Shown here: piece by piece, positions 24,640 to 35,941 of the stretch
How positions within the stretch are numbered: position 1 is the stretch's first letter
Layout of the letters: the number at the start of each line of letters is the position of its first letter
Source: Sternotherus odoratus
Lineage: Eukaryota; Chordata; Testudines; Kinosternidae
Assembly (NCBI GenBank): GCA_032164245.1
Contig: JAVMKO010000006.1
Location: forward strand, 7,393,001-7,457,000
Direction of reading: 5' to 3'
DNA length: 64,000 bases
The notes under the pieces: generated by a model
The model's database searches: none
What the model was told of the DNA's origin: nothing
Seen by the model: the letters and a program-made list of their open reading frames with translations, nothing else
Program-made: the position numbers and the translations under genes

Positions 24640-26656
24640 CTGCTTTAGAGGGAACCAGTAAAAAATAAAATATAACAAATGGAAGAAAGCAGAAGCTGAT
24701 AGTAGTGAATATAAATTAGAAGTTAGGAATTGTAGAAAGTTGATAAGGGAAGCTTAGGGACACAGGGATAAAGCTATGGATAAAAGAATTAAGGACAATA
24801 ATAAGGAGTGTTTTTAATATATTAGGATCAAAAAGAATACTCACAATGGTATTGGTCCAGATAACTTGAATCCAATAATTTTAAAAGAGTTGGCTGAGGA
24901 CTCATTGGACTGTTAACATGGAATTTCAGTAAGTCTTAGAGCACTGAGAAAGTTAAGAAGACAGCTAATGTTGGGCTAATTTTTAAAAAGGGTAAACAGG
25001 ACAGCAGGATAATTACAGGCCTGTCCGTCTGACATTGATCCCAGGTAAGATAATGAAGCGACTGGTATGGGACTTGATTAAGAGAGAACTAACCCAGGGC
25101 AATAGAATTAATGCACATCAACGTGGGTGAACAGAAATAGATCCCCTCAAACTACTTGCTGTCTCTTTTTATCAGATTACAAGTTTGGTTGATAAAGGTA
25201 ATAGTGTTGATGTAATATACTTGGACTTCTGTAAGGCATTTGACTTGGTGCCGCACAACATTTTGATTAAAAAACTAGAACAATATAAACTTAACATGGC
25301 ACACATTAAATGGATTAAAAAGTAGCCAACTGATAAACCTCAAAATATAATTTTAAATGGGGAATTGACATCAAGCGTGTTTCCAGTGAGGTTCCCTGGG
25401 GATCAGTTCTTGACTTTATGCTATTTAGCGTCTTTATCAATCACCTAGAAGAAGATATAAAATCATCATTGATTATCTTTGCAATTGACACAAAAATTGG
25501 GGGAATGGTATATAATGAAAAAGACAAGGTCACTGACAGATTTAGATCGCTTGGTAAACTGGGCACAATCAATCAATATGCATTTTAACACAGTTAAATG
25601 TAAATATGTACAGCTAGCCATACTTACAGGATGGGGGACTCGATCCTGGGAAGCAGGGACCCTGAAAAAGATTTGGGGATCACAGTGGATAATCAGCTGA
25701 ACACGAGCTCCCAGGGTGATGATGTGGCCAAAAGAGTTAATGCGATCCTGAGGCCTGGGCTACACTAGGGGTAGGGTTCGAGCTAAGATACACAACTTCA
25801 GCTACGCTATTCGCATAACTGAAGTCGAAATATCTTAGTTCGACTTACCTGGCCGTCCTCACAGCGGCGAGTCGACCACAGCGGCTCCCCCGTCAACTCC
25901 GCTTACTCCTCTTGCAAAGCTGGAGTTCCAGAGTCGACGGGGAGCATGTTCGGGGATCGATTTATCATGTCTAGACGAGATGCGATAAATCGATCCCCGA
26001 TACATCAAACACTACCCACCGATCTGGCGGGTAGTATAGACGTACCCTGAGATGCATAAACAGGAGAATCTTGAGTTGAAGTAGAGCAATTATGTTACCT
26101 CTGTATTTGGCACTAGTAGGACCGCTACTGGAGTTCTGTGTCCAGTTCTGGTGTCCACAATTCACGAAGGATGTTGATAAATTGGAGAGGATTTAGAGAA
26201 GAGCCACATGAATGATTCATGGATGAGAAAACCATGACTTATAGGGATAGACTTAAGAAGCTCAATAGATTTAGCTTAACAAAGAGAAGGTTAAGGAATG
26301 CCTTGATTATAGTCTGGAAGTACCTACATGGGGTGCAAATATTTAATAATGGGCTCTTCGGACTAGCAGTGAAAGGTCTAACATGTTCCAATAGCTGGAA
26401 GTTGAAGCTGGATACATTCAGACTGGAAATAAGGTTACATTTTTAACAGCGAGGGTAATTAACCATTGGGATGATTTACCAAGGGTCATGGTGGATTCTC
26501 CATCACTGCCTATTTTTAATGAAAGATTGGAGGGTTTTCTAAAAGCTCTGCTGTGGGGATTATTTGGGGGAAGTTCTATGGTCTGAGCTATAGAGGTCAG
26601 ACTAGAAGACACAATGATCCCTTCTGGACTTAGTATCTCTGGATCCATTTGGTCCT
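24640..26656 (+). pseudogene. Degenerate CR1 LINE, reverse transcriptase ORF2 remnant
   Basis: Around 25203-25270 the plus strand encodes VDVIYLDFCKAFDLVPHN, the motif A region of CR1 reverse transcriptase including the catalytic aspartate. About 70 codons further on, near 25477-25505, the expected FADD motif reads FAID, so one of the two catalytic aspartates is lost. Stop codons and frameshifts occur throughout (for example the stop in AAGTAGCC near 25320). The element continues to a CR1-type 3' region with GGTCAGACTAGAAGACACAA near 26600. A Harbinger-like MITE (25752-26047) interrupts it. It is dead as a source and must be older than the MITE. Confidence 0.85.
25752..26047 (+). mobile_element. 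Harbinger-like MITE, copy C (296 bp), nested in CR1
   Basis: It starts GGCCTGGGCTACACTAGGG and ends GTATAGACGTACCC, with exact TGA duplications at 25749-25751 and 26048-26050. The internal palindrome GGGGATCGATTTATC / GATAAATCGATCCCC is well preserved. Removing the element rejoins CR1 sequence (GTTAATGCGATCCTGA to GATGCATAAACAGGAG), which fixes both boundaries. Confidence 0.85.
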
Positions 26657-28827
26657 ACCACCTATTCCATGGGGGAGCAAACGGTCTGATGAAAGGACAA
26701 GAGAAAAAAATATGGGATTGGCTATGAGATTTTCTGAGGCTGTGATTTCTCTCTCCCCTGGGTTTTATCACTGAGACAGGCAGTCTGGCCCATTGCTTGC
26801 TTTTATTAAGTTAATATTATATAGGGGGCCGTGTATCCTAGCACCTCCTGTATCTGTGCATGCCGCTTTATTCCTCACACGCCTTTGTGGGAGTGAAAAA
26901 TAAGAGCTATGCTCTTAGTCCGTTCAGCAAACCCTCAAAGATGCTCAGGTTCTAACTATTACTAGACTGTGTTCAAACGGGCCCTTCCTCCCTTCCCTCC
27001 CCCGAAAACAAGGCCTCTAATCAATTTAGCATGCCTTAGCTAATCGCGGCATGAAGGATTTTACTTCTTTTAGTATTAAATAACAGGTGTTCATTACAGT
27101 TTAGACAAAACGAACAAAGCCAATAAAAGCAACGTCAAGTGCCTACTGTCCTCCATATAATTTAATATGTAAAACAGTGCAGACTGTTTCAAGTTATTAC
27201 TTCATAACATATCATCTCATGTTACTGGAGGAAGAGGTGAGGGACAAGTGGATTAGTTGGAAAAGCACTTGCTTTTGACCTGTGGGACTCTGGGCTGAGC
27301 CTAGACTTACGGTGTAGCTGACAAGGGGTTCGTGGTCACATTTCAACCAGGAGAAGAGTAATTCATGTTACGGAACTAAATCACTTACGAGTGAGATTAT
27401 CTAATGAAGAAAGGCCCGCACTAAAACATGTATGAGCTAATGCCTTTCTTCTCTTTGTCTGTCGAAAACAGGATTACAACCGCTGTGGGAATGGTTCAGT
27501 GAGAACCCAAAAGCATAAACCCTAATCCGCAGTGGGGACGGCGGAGAATTAGACTAGTATTCCTCCCTCCGCTTCATTTTAGCTCCTGGCTGGGCTGACA
27601 ACAGAGGTGGACTGTTACCTTGTGTCGGCTTCCTGACCCTCCTGATGCTGAAAGGACGGGAGGAACCATGGTTCTTCCTGTCAGCTCACCCTGGGGAGAG
27701 AAGGTGGTGGAATGGCCCTCGGATATCCCTGAAGAGGCCGCACAGGATCAAGGATGTGTGTGTTGTAGAGAAACTGGAGCTGACCAGGCTACTCGGATCC
27801 CAAATTTAAGATTCAAAGGACTGTGTTTAGGTATATGCATCAAATATGTAATTTTCCAGTTGCTGCTTTTCTCAGCAGCCTAACTGAATCTTGGTGAGAA
27901 CTCCCGTGTGACCTCAGACCCGCCCCGTCCACCTCCTGAATTTGGAATAGCATTAGCCTCTGAGAGACTTATCTGCATATTCCATCCATTTCCTGTACCT
28001 GCTACATGGTTGATCAGTCGTCCATCTGCAGGGTGTGCGAGACTGGATCTGCACAACGTCTGCCTATGGGATGGTGGAGCTCCAGAAAGTGGTGTGGCTT
28101 GAACCCAAAAAAAAGTAGGAGAAGCCAGGTTCATAAATGCGGCCTGTGTCACCATCTGAAAGGAGGAGGATCTGGAGATAGAGCATGAAGTATATATTAC
28201 AGCCAACCCTCTGTGCATGTGAGCTTATAGAAATATGGTCCTTTTCCTGTCCACACGGTAAGTGTATCAATGGATTTGTATGGGTAGTGAGAACCAGATT
28301 TCCTCACCTCTCTGATGCATCAGGTCAATCCTACAGGTGTTAACTTTCAGTTGTTCAAAACTTTCCTTTGGCCACCAGTGTCTCATACACAAGTGTATTT
28401 TGTTAGCTGTAGGATGATGCCTCAACTAGATATATACACAAGAGAATACCTCCCAGGCTATCATCAAATGTGGAGATGACTCTTCTGAAACAGTGAGTGT
28501 TAGAATGACTATGGATGAAGAGTCTATTTTCTTGCCCATGATCTGTAACGGAAAGGTTATTGGAAATCCTGTTTGATCCTTAGAATCCAGACCGGGGCAT
28601 ACTTCAAGGGAAAAGAAACATGGAAGGATGCATCAACTTATGGGCCCAATTTGAAGACCCCTCCCACAACCACATCTGCACATGAAAACGAAAGAGCAAA
28701 ATGTGATGCAATTTCCCCTGCTTTTATTTGACACGGAAATCCACAGTTATCTAGAGGTTAAGTTTGTGACTCATCAAAAGGGGAGATTCAAGAACAAAGC
28801 ACGATCTTGCAGCTAAGCCATTGCACT
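26657..28827. other. Gene-free stretch, possible conserved non-coding part
   Basis: The section at about 26930-27240 is AT-rich, lacks repeat structure and is dense in ATTA/TAAT-type motifs of the kind bound by homeodomain proteins. Such sequence near a BMP4 locus is a reasonable enhancer candidate, but this is inference only. The rest shows nothing recognisable. Confidence 0.3.
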
Positions 28828-29085
28828 GGGGCCTGGAGGTCAGGATTCAATTCCTGACTGCCAAAATCTCCCAGTGTGACTCTGGCAAAATCACTTCATC
28901 TCTCTGTGCCTCAGTTTCCCAGTTGTAAGATCGGGTGATCACACTTCCTTTTGCCCTCACTTTGTTTTACTGATTAGCATGTAAGAACTTTGGAAACAGG
29001 GCGTGTGTCTTATTATATGTTTATACAGTGCCTAGCACAAAGGGGTCCCAATTTTAGCTGGGGACTCCAGGCAACACAATTAATC
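28828..29085 (+). mobile_element. CORE/MIR-type SINE with tail
   Basis: It contains the MIR-like core CTCTCTGTGCCTCAGTTTCC (about 28901-28920) preceded by a degenerate TGACTCTGGCAAAATCACTT. The tail has GTTTATACAGTGCCTAGCAC (about 29020-29040). The same head-tail arrangement recurs at 50225, 54690 and 57540, where it is interrupted or inverted. Confidence 0.65.
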
Positions 29086-29570
29086 ACATAAAATAAAGAG
29101 CACAACGTGATTGTTACTTGAGGAAGTCCATTTTTCAAGTCATCACAGCTGGAGTGTGCTAATAAATACCAGGGAAAAACAAAATCAGTTGTTTCAGTGT
29201 TGCAGAGAAAATTAAAAGAGCCCAAACCACCACCTGCTAGTTCTGTTGGGCAGCCTGAGCGTCCCTCCCTGTATTGTAATGTGCAACCCTCTGCATTTCT
29301 CTTCAAACAAATGTACATTAGTGAAACTAACTTACAAACCCTCATTCCCTTTAGCTCAGAGACACAAGCAAAGCCCAGCGGTGTGAGAAGTTCTCCTCAG
29401 TTACTACATAGCAATTGCAGTATCATTTCCTAAAACTAGGCTGGAAAATTTGACTTGCAGGCAAATTTTTGCACACACAAAAAAATTGCCAAAACGTTCT
29501 AAGGGGCCTGAAAACCAGGAGAACTTGATCTGTGAAGGTTCTACAGTGGCAATATGATCAGAGCAAGAGT

Positions 29571-29699
29571 AGGGTTGCCAATTTCGGTTGGACGTATCCC
29601 TGGAGGTTTCATTGCATGACATAATCTACAATTATAATTGTAATTAAAGATTAGCCTTTAATTCCTGGAGACTCCAGGGTGATCCTGGAGGGTTGGCAA
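29571..29699. mobile_element. Small inverted-repeat MITE (129 bp)
   Basis: Starts AGGGTTGCCAATTTCGG and ends GGAGGGTTGGCAA. The middle, CTACAATTATAATTGTAATT, is palindromic and the two halves mirror each other (CCCTGGAGGTTTCA against CTGGAGACTCCAGGG). Non-coding. Confidence 0.5.
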
Positions 29700-30948
29700 A
29701 CTGAAGCAAGAGGCTGTGCTGAAATGGGTTGAGCTGCTGACACACTGGAGGAGAGGCAAGAAGAGATCCACTCATGGAAGTCAGGTTTAAAATTTCCCTA
29801 AGGCAGCTCAGATTCTGGTGGTTGGGGGCTGAGTCCCATAACCTCCCAGATCCCTCCCTTTTGAATGAACATGAATTAAGGATGGTCAGACTGCCCACAA
29901 AGAGTTTCCTGACCACTCCCTCCCTCACCAAATAAACTGTTCTTCAAGAGGAGAGCACCAAGGAGAATGTTATTACCTGGAGCCAGGCAGAGCTCACGGT
30001 GGACAGGCCTTAAAATCACAATAGACAACTATTGAAATCAGGCAGGATTATTAGCCTCTGGGGGGGTCTGTCCTATAAGAGGAGAACCGTGCACGCAATG
30101 GAAGGACCATCTATCTTGTAGCTGTCATTTTTATATTTCAATAGTGCTTACAAGCCCTGTCAAAAACCAAGGCCCTGTTGTGTTAGGTCCAAACACAGAG
30201 GAAAGAGAGAGTCCAGCCATTTGTAGCAGGGGCTCTCTCTTTGTACTATTCAGTACCACGCATTTCAGCTACCAGAAGAAGCCAAAAACCGATCCCCGGA
30301 ATAGGGCTCCGGACTGTTTGAATCAATAATCAGCTTCCACTTCCTTCCCTATTTTTCAAACTTCAGTTTGCATCATTGCATTTGGGGGCATGAGGAGGAT
30401 TAAATTTGCTATGAATTCTCTCTGAGCCTCATGCTATTCCAATCCCTGAATTAAATCCACTCAAAGTCGAGGCCTTGCTATGCTCGCCATCATAAAGAAA
30501 GCATTCAAACTCTATGAAGTAAGTTAGAGCTGCAGAAAATACCCTCCCCCCCAAATCCTTGAGCTTTATGATAGGCCCACTGCAGATACCTCAGAACAAC
30601 GTTCTACTTGCAGCTAAAGCCAACATTGAGTAAGTGCTTAAGGCCCAAATAGTGCTCGACCATCTTTCAAACGACGTAAGCGAGGTGAGTGTCTATTGTT
30701 AATTAGCTAAGACAAAGCTAAAGCAAGGTGTCTATGACAATAACACTTTGCACTCACTTCAAGGAAAGCAGGGTCGAAACTCGATTGTGTCGTGCTAAAC
30801 CTGCACCTAGAACAGTGTAACAATCTTCCCTTTAAATTCCTCTTAAAAACCTGGGTCTCCTTGCACCAGAGTGTTATTCACAATCCCCTGCATGAAGCAC
30901 TGTTCTTTAGCCAGCTAACATTGTCTGATCACCAGCAACGGCACCTCT
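29700..30948. other. Gene-free stretch
   Basis: No gene recognised. The AT-rich part at about 30590-30800 (TTAATTAGC and ACTTTGCACTCAC motifs) is free of repeats that I recognise and may be regulatory, without proof. Confidence 0.3.
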
Positions 30949-31047
30949 AGGGTGACCAGACAGCAAATGTGAAAAATCGGGACGGGGGTGGGGGGTTATA
31001 GGAGCCTATATAAGAAAAAGACCCCAAAATCGGAATCTGGTCACCCT
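30949..31047 (+). mobile_element. AGGGTGACC MITE, copy 1 (99 bp)
   Basis: Termini AGGGTGACCAGACAGC and CTGGTCACCCT are inverted repeats. The interior includes AATGTGAAAAATCGGGAC and CTATATAAG. Related copies are at 42249 and 58970; the copy at 42249 has an 8-bp target duplication, so a hAT assignment is likely. Confidence 0.7.
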
Positions 31048-31210
31048 ACCTGTACCGCACTGACGTGAATGACATTTCCACTTCCATCAGTGGGACAAGG
31101 CTGGCCTAAAATATCTTAACACTAACACAGGCCCTCTTTTCAGGATCCCCCACTATCTTCGGATTGCTGGATCGTTTTCCTAGCTCTATGATAGACAGAC
31201 AAGTGGTGCT

Positions 31211-31432
31211 ATTGTAGCCGTGCTGATCCCAGGGTATTAAGCAGACAAGGGGGGTGAGGTGGTATCTTTTATTGGACCACCTTCCGCTGGTGAGCAAGAC
31301 CAGCTTTTGAGCCCCACGGTTTTGCCAGAACCGGAAGAGCACTTGTGGAAGCTGGAAAATGTCTCTCTCTCACACACACCAACAGAAATTGGTCCAAGGA
31401 AAGACATGACCTCACCCGCCTTGTCAAACAGA
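31211..31432 (+). repeat. TTATTGGACCAAC hairpin repeat, copy 2
   Basis: Shares the ATTGTAGCCGTGCTGATCCC head, the GGTGAGGTGGTATCTTTTAT block and TTGGACCACCTTC with the copy at 4588. The reverse-complement arm is AGAAATTGGTCCAAGG, followed by CATGACCTCACCCGCC. Confidence 0.6.
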
Positions 31433-33753
31433 TAGGTGGACCTTGGAATTCACCCACATACTATGCATTAAAATCCGCTCCGTGTTTATAATACAATCCA
31501 AGTGGTTATGCACGCAGTATCAAAATGCTTCATGGCTATTTCCCCATTGCTTATTATACCCGGGTGGGGGTCAAACAGGTTTCACAGCCCAGTCACTGCT
31601 GCTCTGGCAGAGAGCGGGAGGGAAACCGCCTGGAAATAAAAGGCTGCAGAAGGCATCACAAATCAGGCGCTTACTTGGGCGCTTTACCAGAGCGGCCACC
31701 CTGGGAGTGCTCTCCACCTGGGAGAGGAAGCAGGTGCACCATTGTGGGCCGGCCCAAAGCCCTAGTGGGCGCAGTGAAAGGCAGACAAGCAGGGGGCAGC
31801 CTAGCTTTTATAATCCTCCCCATGTTAACCACCTACATCCTCTCCCCATGCTCCCAACACTGGGCACTGCTTAACTTTCCGAGGGGGGGCATGGCCCTGG
31901 CCGGCCATTCTCCCAGGACGACTGGCCCTGGGGCGGTGTAGACAGGTGGATAAATCTGGGCCTAAAAAGGCATTTAAAAGAAAAAAAGAAGTCATGGGGT
32001 TTTTCCACCGGTGCATAACTACCCCCCCCCCTCCCCCCAAAGCTCTCTCTTGGGTTTGCCCTGCTTTGCTGCTGCTCTAGGCATTTCCCCCGGGGGGCAG
32101 CCAGCCCGGGTTATCTCCAGCGGCCCGGATCAGTGGAATTGCCCGACAGGCAGCGGCGAGGCGCTCCCCCCCCCCCCCCCCAGCTTCTGCCCCTTCCAAA
32201 TGAAATTCCTGTCCGGGCAGGGCCCTGCCTGCTCCGCCGCCCCCATCAAAGCGCAGGCAGCGGGTGGCCGCCGCCCCGGGCCGGAGAGCTCCCGGCTCGA
32301 GACAGGAATGGGGGGGAGGGGGGGGGGGAGAAGCGGGGCAACGCCTGGAGCCCCGCGCCGCGTCCCCGAGGAGCCCGTCCGGCCACTGCGGCCACCCGGG
32401 CTGCTGGGCTACGGGTCCCCCCGTTTGGGCTGCGGGGGGGGGGGGGCGCCAGGCTGGCTGGGGGGGGGGGGGCTGAACCTGCTGCAGGGCAGAGACCCGC
32501 CCCCCCGGCCGGGGCTATTGGCTGGTACCAGGAAGCGACGGCTGGGGGCAATCGGGCTGGGGGGGGGGGGTTAAGCAACCCAGCGGGGCCCCTGCCCCAG
32601 CTCCAAGCGGGCGCCGCGCCGGCAGCAGATGACTCCGTTGGGGAGAGACGGTGCAGAGCATCCGGGGGGGGCAGTCCGCCCCCCCCCCCCCGCCAGCCCT
32701 GGTGGGTCCCGGGCTCTGAACCACTCCCACGCCCCCCGAATACACCCGGGCGCCCCGCGCACGCAGACCTCCCCCCGCCCTCCCGGGCCTGGCCCGGGTT
32801 AACGAGGTGAAAGCAACTGGCGGGGGTCACGGGGCATTTCCCGCCGCACAAACCCGCCGCGTTCTCCGGCCCCGCCGGGCCGCGCCTAGCCGGGGGTTCG
32901 AGTCCCAGGCGCTGCGGGGACGCGGACACCGGCGGGTGGTGCAGGGGCCCGATCGCTCCGGATCGGCCCCCGCTAGACCCGGGGGATGAAAGCAAAGCGG
33001 GGCCCGGAGCGGGGGGAAGCGCCTCTTTGCGGGGCGTTTCCAGAGCGATCGCGGCTGATCTGCCCTCTGCGGGGAGCGGGGGAGCGGGGACAGCCCAGCC
33101 GGGGGGGGGGGGCGCTTTTCCGCTAAGCTGCCCGCTTCGGCAGGCCGGGGAGCGAACTCGGCCCGGGCATCCGTCCACCCCCGCGCCGTCCCTTGCACTG
33201 AGGATCCGGCCCCCGCCCCGCAAACCGACCCGAGCTCGCCTAGAAAACCCCGCCGGAGCCAGGTGACCCCGCGTCTATCGCCAACGAGAGCGGCCCCACC
33301 AACGCCACCCCCGCGGCGAGGCGGCTGGAGTCTCAAACGCCCCCCTCCTCCCCCCCTTCCCTGGGGCAGCCTCACCCCCGAGGGACCCGCTCCGGATTGC
33401 GGGGCGGGGCATCGGCCTGGGGCGATCGGCTCTTCAAAGGCTCCTGCAAACCCTCCGAGACAGTCGTCCCCCCCCCGCAAACAAACCGCGAATCGCTTGG
33501 AGCACGGGGGGGGGGGAGGGGAAGGGACCCCCCCCCGGTTTAGCAGAACCCCTCGGGGACCCCGGCCCCGCTTTTCACCGGCAAAACGCCTCCACCAGGT
33601 GAGCACAAGCGACCCCCCCCCCCCCCATCCGCGGAACCGGAATCCGAATCAAGCTCATTTCCAAGCGGAGCCGGGCTCCGACCCCCGCCCCGGCCGGTCC
33701 CCCTCGGGCGCCAGACACGGGACAGCCCCCCAACCTGTAAAATAATGACTCGC

Positions 33754-33759
33754 TTTATT
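33754..33759 (-). terminator. BMP4: BMP4 poly(A) signal AATAAA
   Basis: TTTATT on the plus strand reads AATAAA on the minus strand, 168 bp past the stop codon. It follows an AT-rich section unlike the surrounding GC-rich DNA. Its use would give a short 3' UTR of about 190 bp. A longer alternative form is not excluded. Confidence 0.6.
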
Positions 33760-33926
33760 TGGGGGGGGGGGATTTTCCCGTGAATACGCCGTTATAAATA
33801 TATATCGTCCAACTATATGATCCGTCTGCTCCACCCACTTGCAGGGAAAGTCATAAATAGAGGTCAAGGGGGAGGTTCCGAGGAGCTGGGGAGGGAGGGG
33901 GGCAAATCCTGGCGGGGGGGGGGGGT
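33760..33926 (-). other. BMP4: BMP4 3' UTR
   Basis: Immediately follows the TAA stop. On the minus strand it contains a G/C run, then CCTCTATTTATGACTTTCCC and GATATATATTTATAACGGCG. The ATTTA motif and these AT-rich islands stand out from the GC-rich context and resemble instability or regulatory elements of BMP 3' UTRs. Confidence 0.55.
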
Positions 33927-35932
33927 TTAGCGGCACCCGCACCCCTCCACCACCATCTCCTGGTAGTTTTTCAGCACCACCTTGTCGTACTCGTCCAGGT
34001 AGAGCATGGAGATGGCGCTGAGCTCCGTGGGCACGCAGCAGGCCTTGGGGATGCTGGCGTTGACCGAGTTCACCAGGGTCTGCACGATGGCGTGGTTGGT
34101 GGAGTTGAGGTGGTCGGCCAGGGGGAAGGGACAGTCCCCGTGGCAGTAGAAGGCCTGGTAGCCCGGGGGGGCCACGATCCAGTCGTTCCAGCCCACGTCG
34201 CTGAAGTCCACGTAGAGCGCGTGGCGCCGGCAGTTCCGCTTGTTCTTGCGGGGCCGGGCGGGCTTGGCGCTGCGGCGGGGCCGGCGGGTCAGTGCGTGGC
34301 CCCGGCCGTCGTGGGTGAAAGCGACCAGCAGCGGCCTCCGCTGGGCCCAGTCCCCGGCGGCCGCCCCTTGAGGTAAAGATCGGCTAATCCTGACGTGGGG
34401 GCCGGGCCCCGCCCGGGCCGGCGCGGTCACCTCCACCGCCAGCCCGTGGTTGGGCTGCTTGTCCTGGGTCCAGCGGAGGACGGCGGGGCTCACGTCGAAG
34501 CTCTCCCAGCGGGAGACGTTGGGATGCACCAGCCGCGTGTCCAGCAGCCGGGTGATCACCTGCCCGCCGGCCGGCGGCGGCTTCATCACCTCGTAGATGT
34601 TGATCCGGTGCGAGGCGCGTTCCCAGGCGGGGCCCGGCGCCGCCAGCTGCTCCCGGTACAGCCGCAGCTCCGCCGAGGTGACCACCTCGTTCTCCGGCAG
34701 GCTGCTAAGGTTGAAGAGGAAGCGCACGCGGGGGGCGCCGCCGGGCCCCGGGAGGGTCTCCAGGTGCTCTGCGGGGAGGGGGGGAAACCAGGCGGGTGAA
34801 CGTTTGGGGGGGAGGACCCGAGACCCAAGTCAGGACACCCGGCTCCCCCCCGCTTCACCTGTTCCGCGCCCGGCTCAGAGACCCCCCCCCCCTTTGTCAA
34901 TATCACGGCACGCCTCCAAAAGGCAAAGTAGCAACATCCCCCCTCCTCCTCCTGCCGCCCCCCCTCGCCAAAGCATCACCCCCCCCCCAGTCTAACCTGC
35001 CCCGGATCCCACCTCGCCACCCCCCGGCTCCGCCCCCCTCCCCCCAAGGATCTCGCTCACAGACCCTGCCCCGTTGATCCCATTACTGGGGGGGGGGCAC
35101 ATTCCGACACAGCAACGATGCTGCCGGATTAATAGCGCAGCTTGACTTTGGAAAAGAAACATCCGCTCCGAAACATTTGGATCCGATTACAAGGCCGCAT
35201 TGAAGGCACCGCACAGACCCGCCGTTGTCGGTATCCCGTCCGGGGCGGGGGGGGAGGGGGGGTATTTTATTTTCTTTCTTTTTCTGTAAAGAGCCCCAGC
35301 GGGCCGCGATCGCTTTGATATTTCCAAACACACGCCGGACGCCAGGGATCTCGGTGACTCCGGAGTTAATCCGGAGTGAATTACGTGGGAGCTCGGGGAG
35401 GAAGGCGGGGGTGACACGGGTACAAACCCGGAATGAGTGGAGAAAGCGAAGCAGCCCTGGACAAAACCGGGTCAATTTCAATCCAGCCGCGGGACTAGCC
35501 CGGACCTGCGGGCTGGGGGGGCGGGGGAAGAGTCCAACCCCCCCCCGGACTCCAGCACTGACCTTCATGGTGGAAACTCCTCACGGTGTTGGCCCGGCTA
35601 GTGGATCTCTCGGGATATCGCAGGCTGGCATCCCGCAGGCTTTCCTCCTCCTCCCCGGACTGCAGCCGATAGAGATCCAGCATGTACGCGGGGACCACGG
35701 CCGCTTTGCTGGGCTGGGGCCGCCTCCGGAGCCCGAACATCTGCAGCAAGCTGGCCTCGAACCCCCGCAAGCGCTCATGGCTTGGCCCGGAGCGGCGTCC
35801 AGATCCGGCTTGAGCCTGGAGTTCGGCCGCTTTCTTCCTCCCGGTGTCGGGTATCAGACTGGCATGGTGGGGACCCCCTAGCAGAACTTGGCACAACAGA
35901 ACCACCATCAGCATCCGGCTACCAGGAATCAT
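33927..35932 (-). CDS. BMP4: Bone morphogenetic protein 4 (two coding exons)
   Basis: Secreted TGF-beta superfamily ligand that signals as a dimer through type I/II BMP receptors and SMAD1/5/8 in dorsoventral, skeletal and organ patterning. Coding exons are 35563-35932 and 33927-34768; the GT-AG intron splits codon 124. The product is 403 residues, close to the 400-410 usual for BMP4. Residues 1-23 form the signal peptide ([20 protein letters not shown] start). The propeptide carries [15 protein letters not shown] and [10 protein letters not shown]. Two furin-type sites match the known BMP4 pair: RISR (250-253) and RPRR (286-289). The mature chain (290-403) has all seven cysteines and ends VVEGCGCR. 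N-glycosylation sequons include N143 and N207 in the propeptide and NST and NAS in the ligand. The ATG follows a splice acceptor by 7 nt. Odd: propeptide residues 124-139, 166-172 and 238-247 and the mature N-terminus are enriched in Gly, Ala, Arg and Pro, as if driven by GC pressure. BMP2 is excluded by the N-terminal sequence. Confidence 0.96.
34769..35562 (-). other. BMP4: BMP4 coding intron (794 bp)
   Basis: The donor reads CATGAAG|GTCAGTG and the acceptor CCCCGCAG|AGCACCTGG on the minus strand. Joining them keeps the frame (FHHE then EHLE), matching the conserved phase-1 intron of BMP2/4 genes. It contains many C/G runs and no repeat I recognise. Confidence 0.93.
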
Positions 35933-35941
35933 GGTGTCTCT
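35933..35941 (-). other. BMP4: Splice acceptor and 5' UTR of the ATG exon
   Basis: On the minus strand a T-rich tract leads into GAACCCCCAG, then AGACACC and the ATG. AG at 35940-35941 is the acceptor, so the exon holds only 7 nt of 5' UTR. This matches the known BMP4 layout, in which the start codon lies a few bases into its exon and earlier exons are non-coding. Confidence 0.75.

Noticed and set aside
32246..33606. Long minus- and plus-strand frames (up to 325 codons) downstream of BMP4 as a second gene
   Set aside because: They are Pro/Gly/Ala/Arg-rich in every phase on both strands, as expected from GC-rich DNA without stops. There is no domain, no conserved start and no splice signals in order.
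34092..34799. Plus-strand frames antisense to the BMP4 exon
   Set aside because: They mirror the conserved BMP4 coding strand; the antisense products are shadows of its codon use.
33927..35932. BMP2 or another paralogue instead of BMP4
   Set aside because: The N-terminus [20 protein letters not shown], the RPQPSK motif and the RISR plus RPRR site pair fit BMP4 rather than BMP2.
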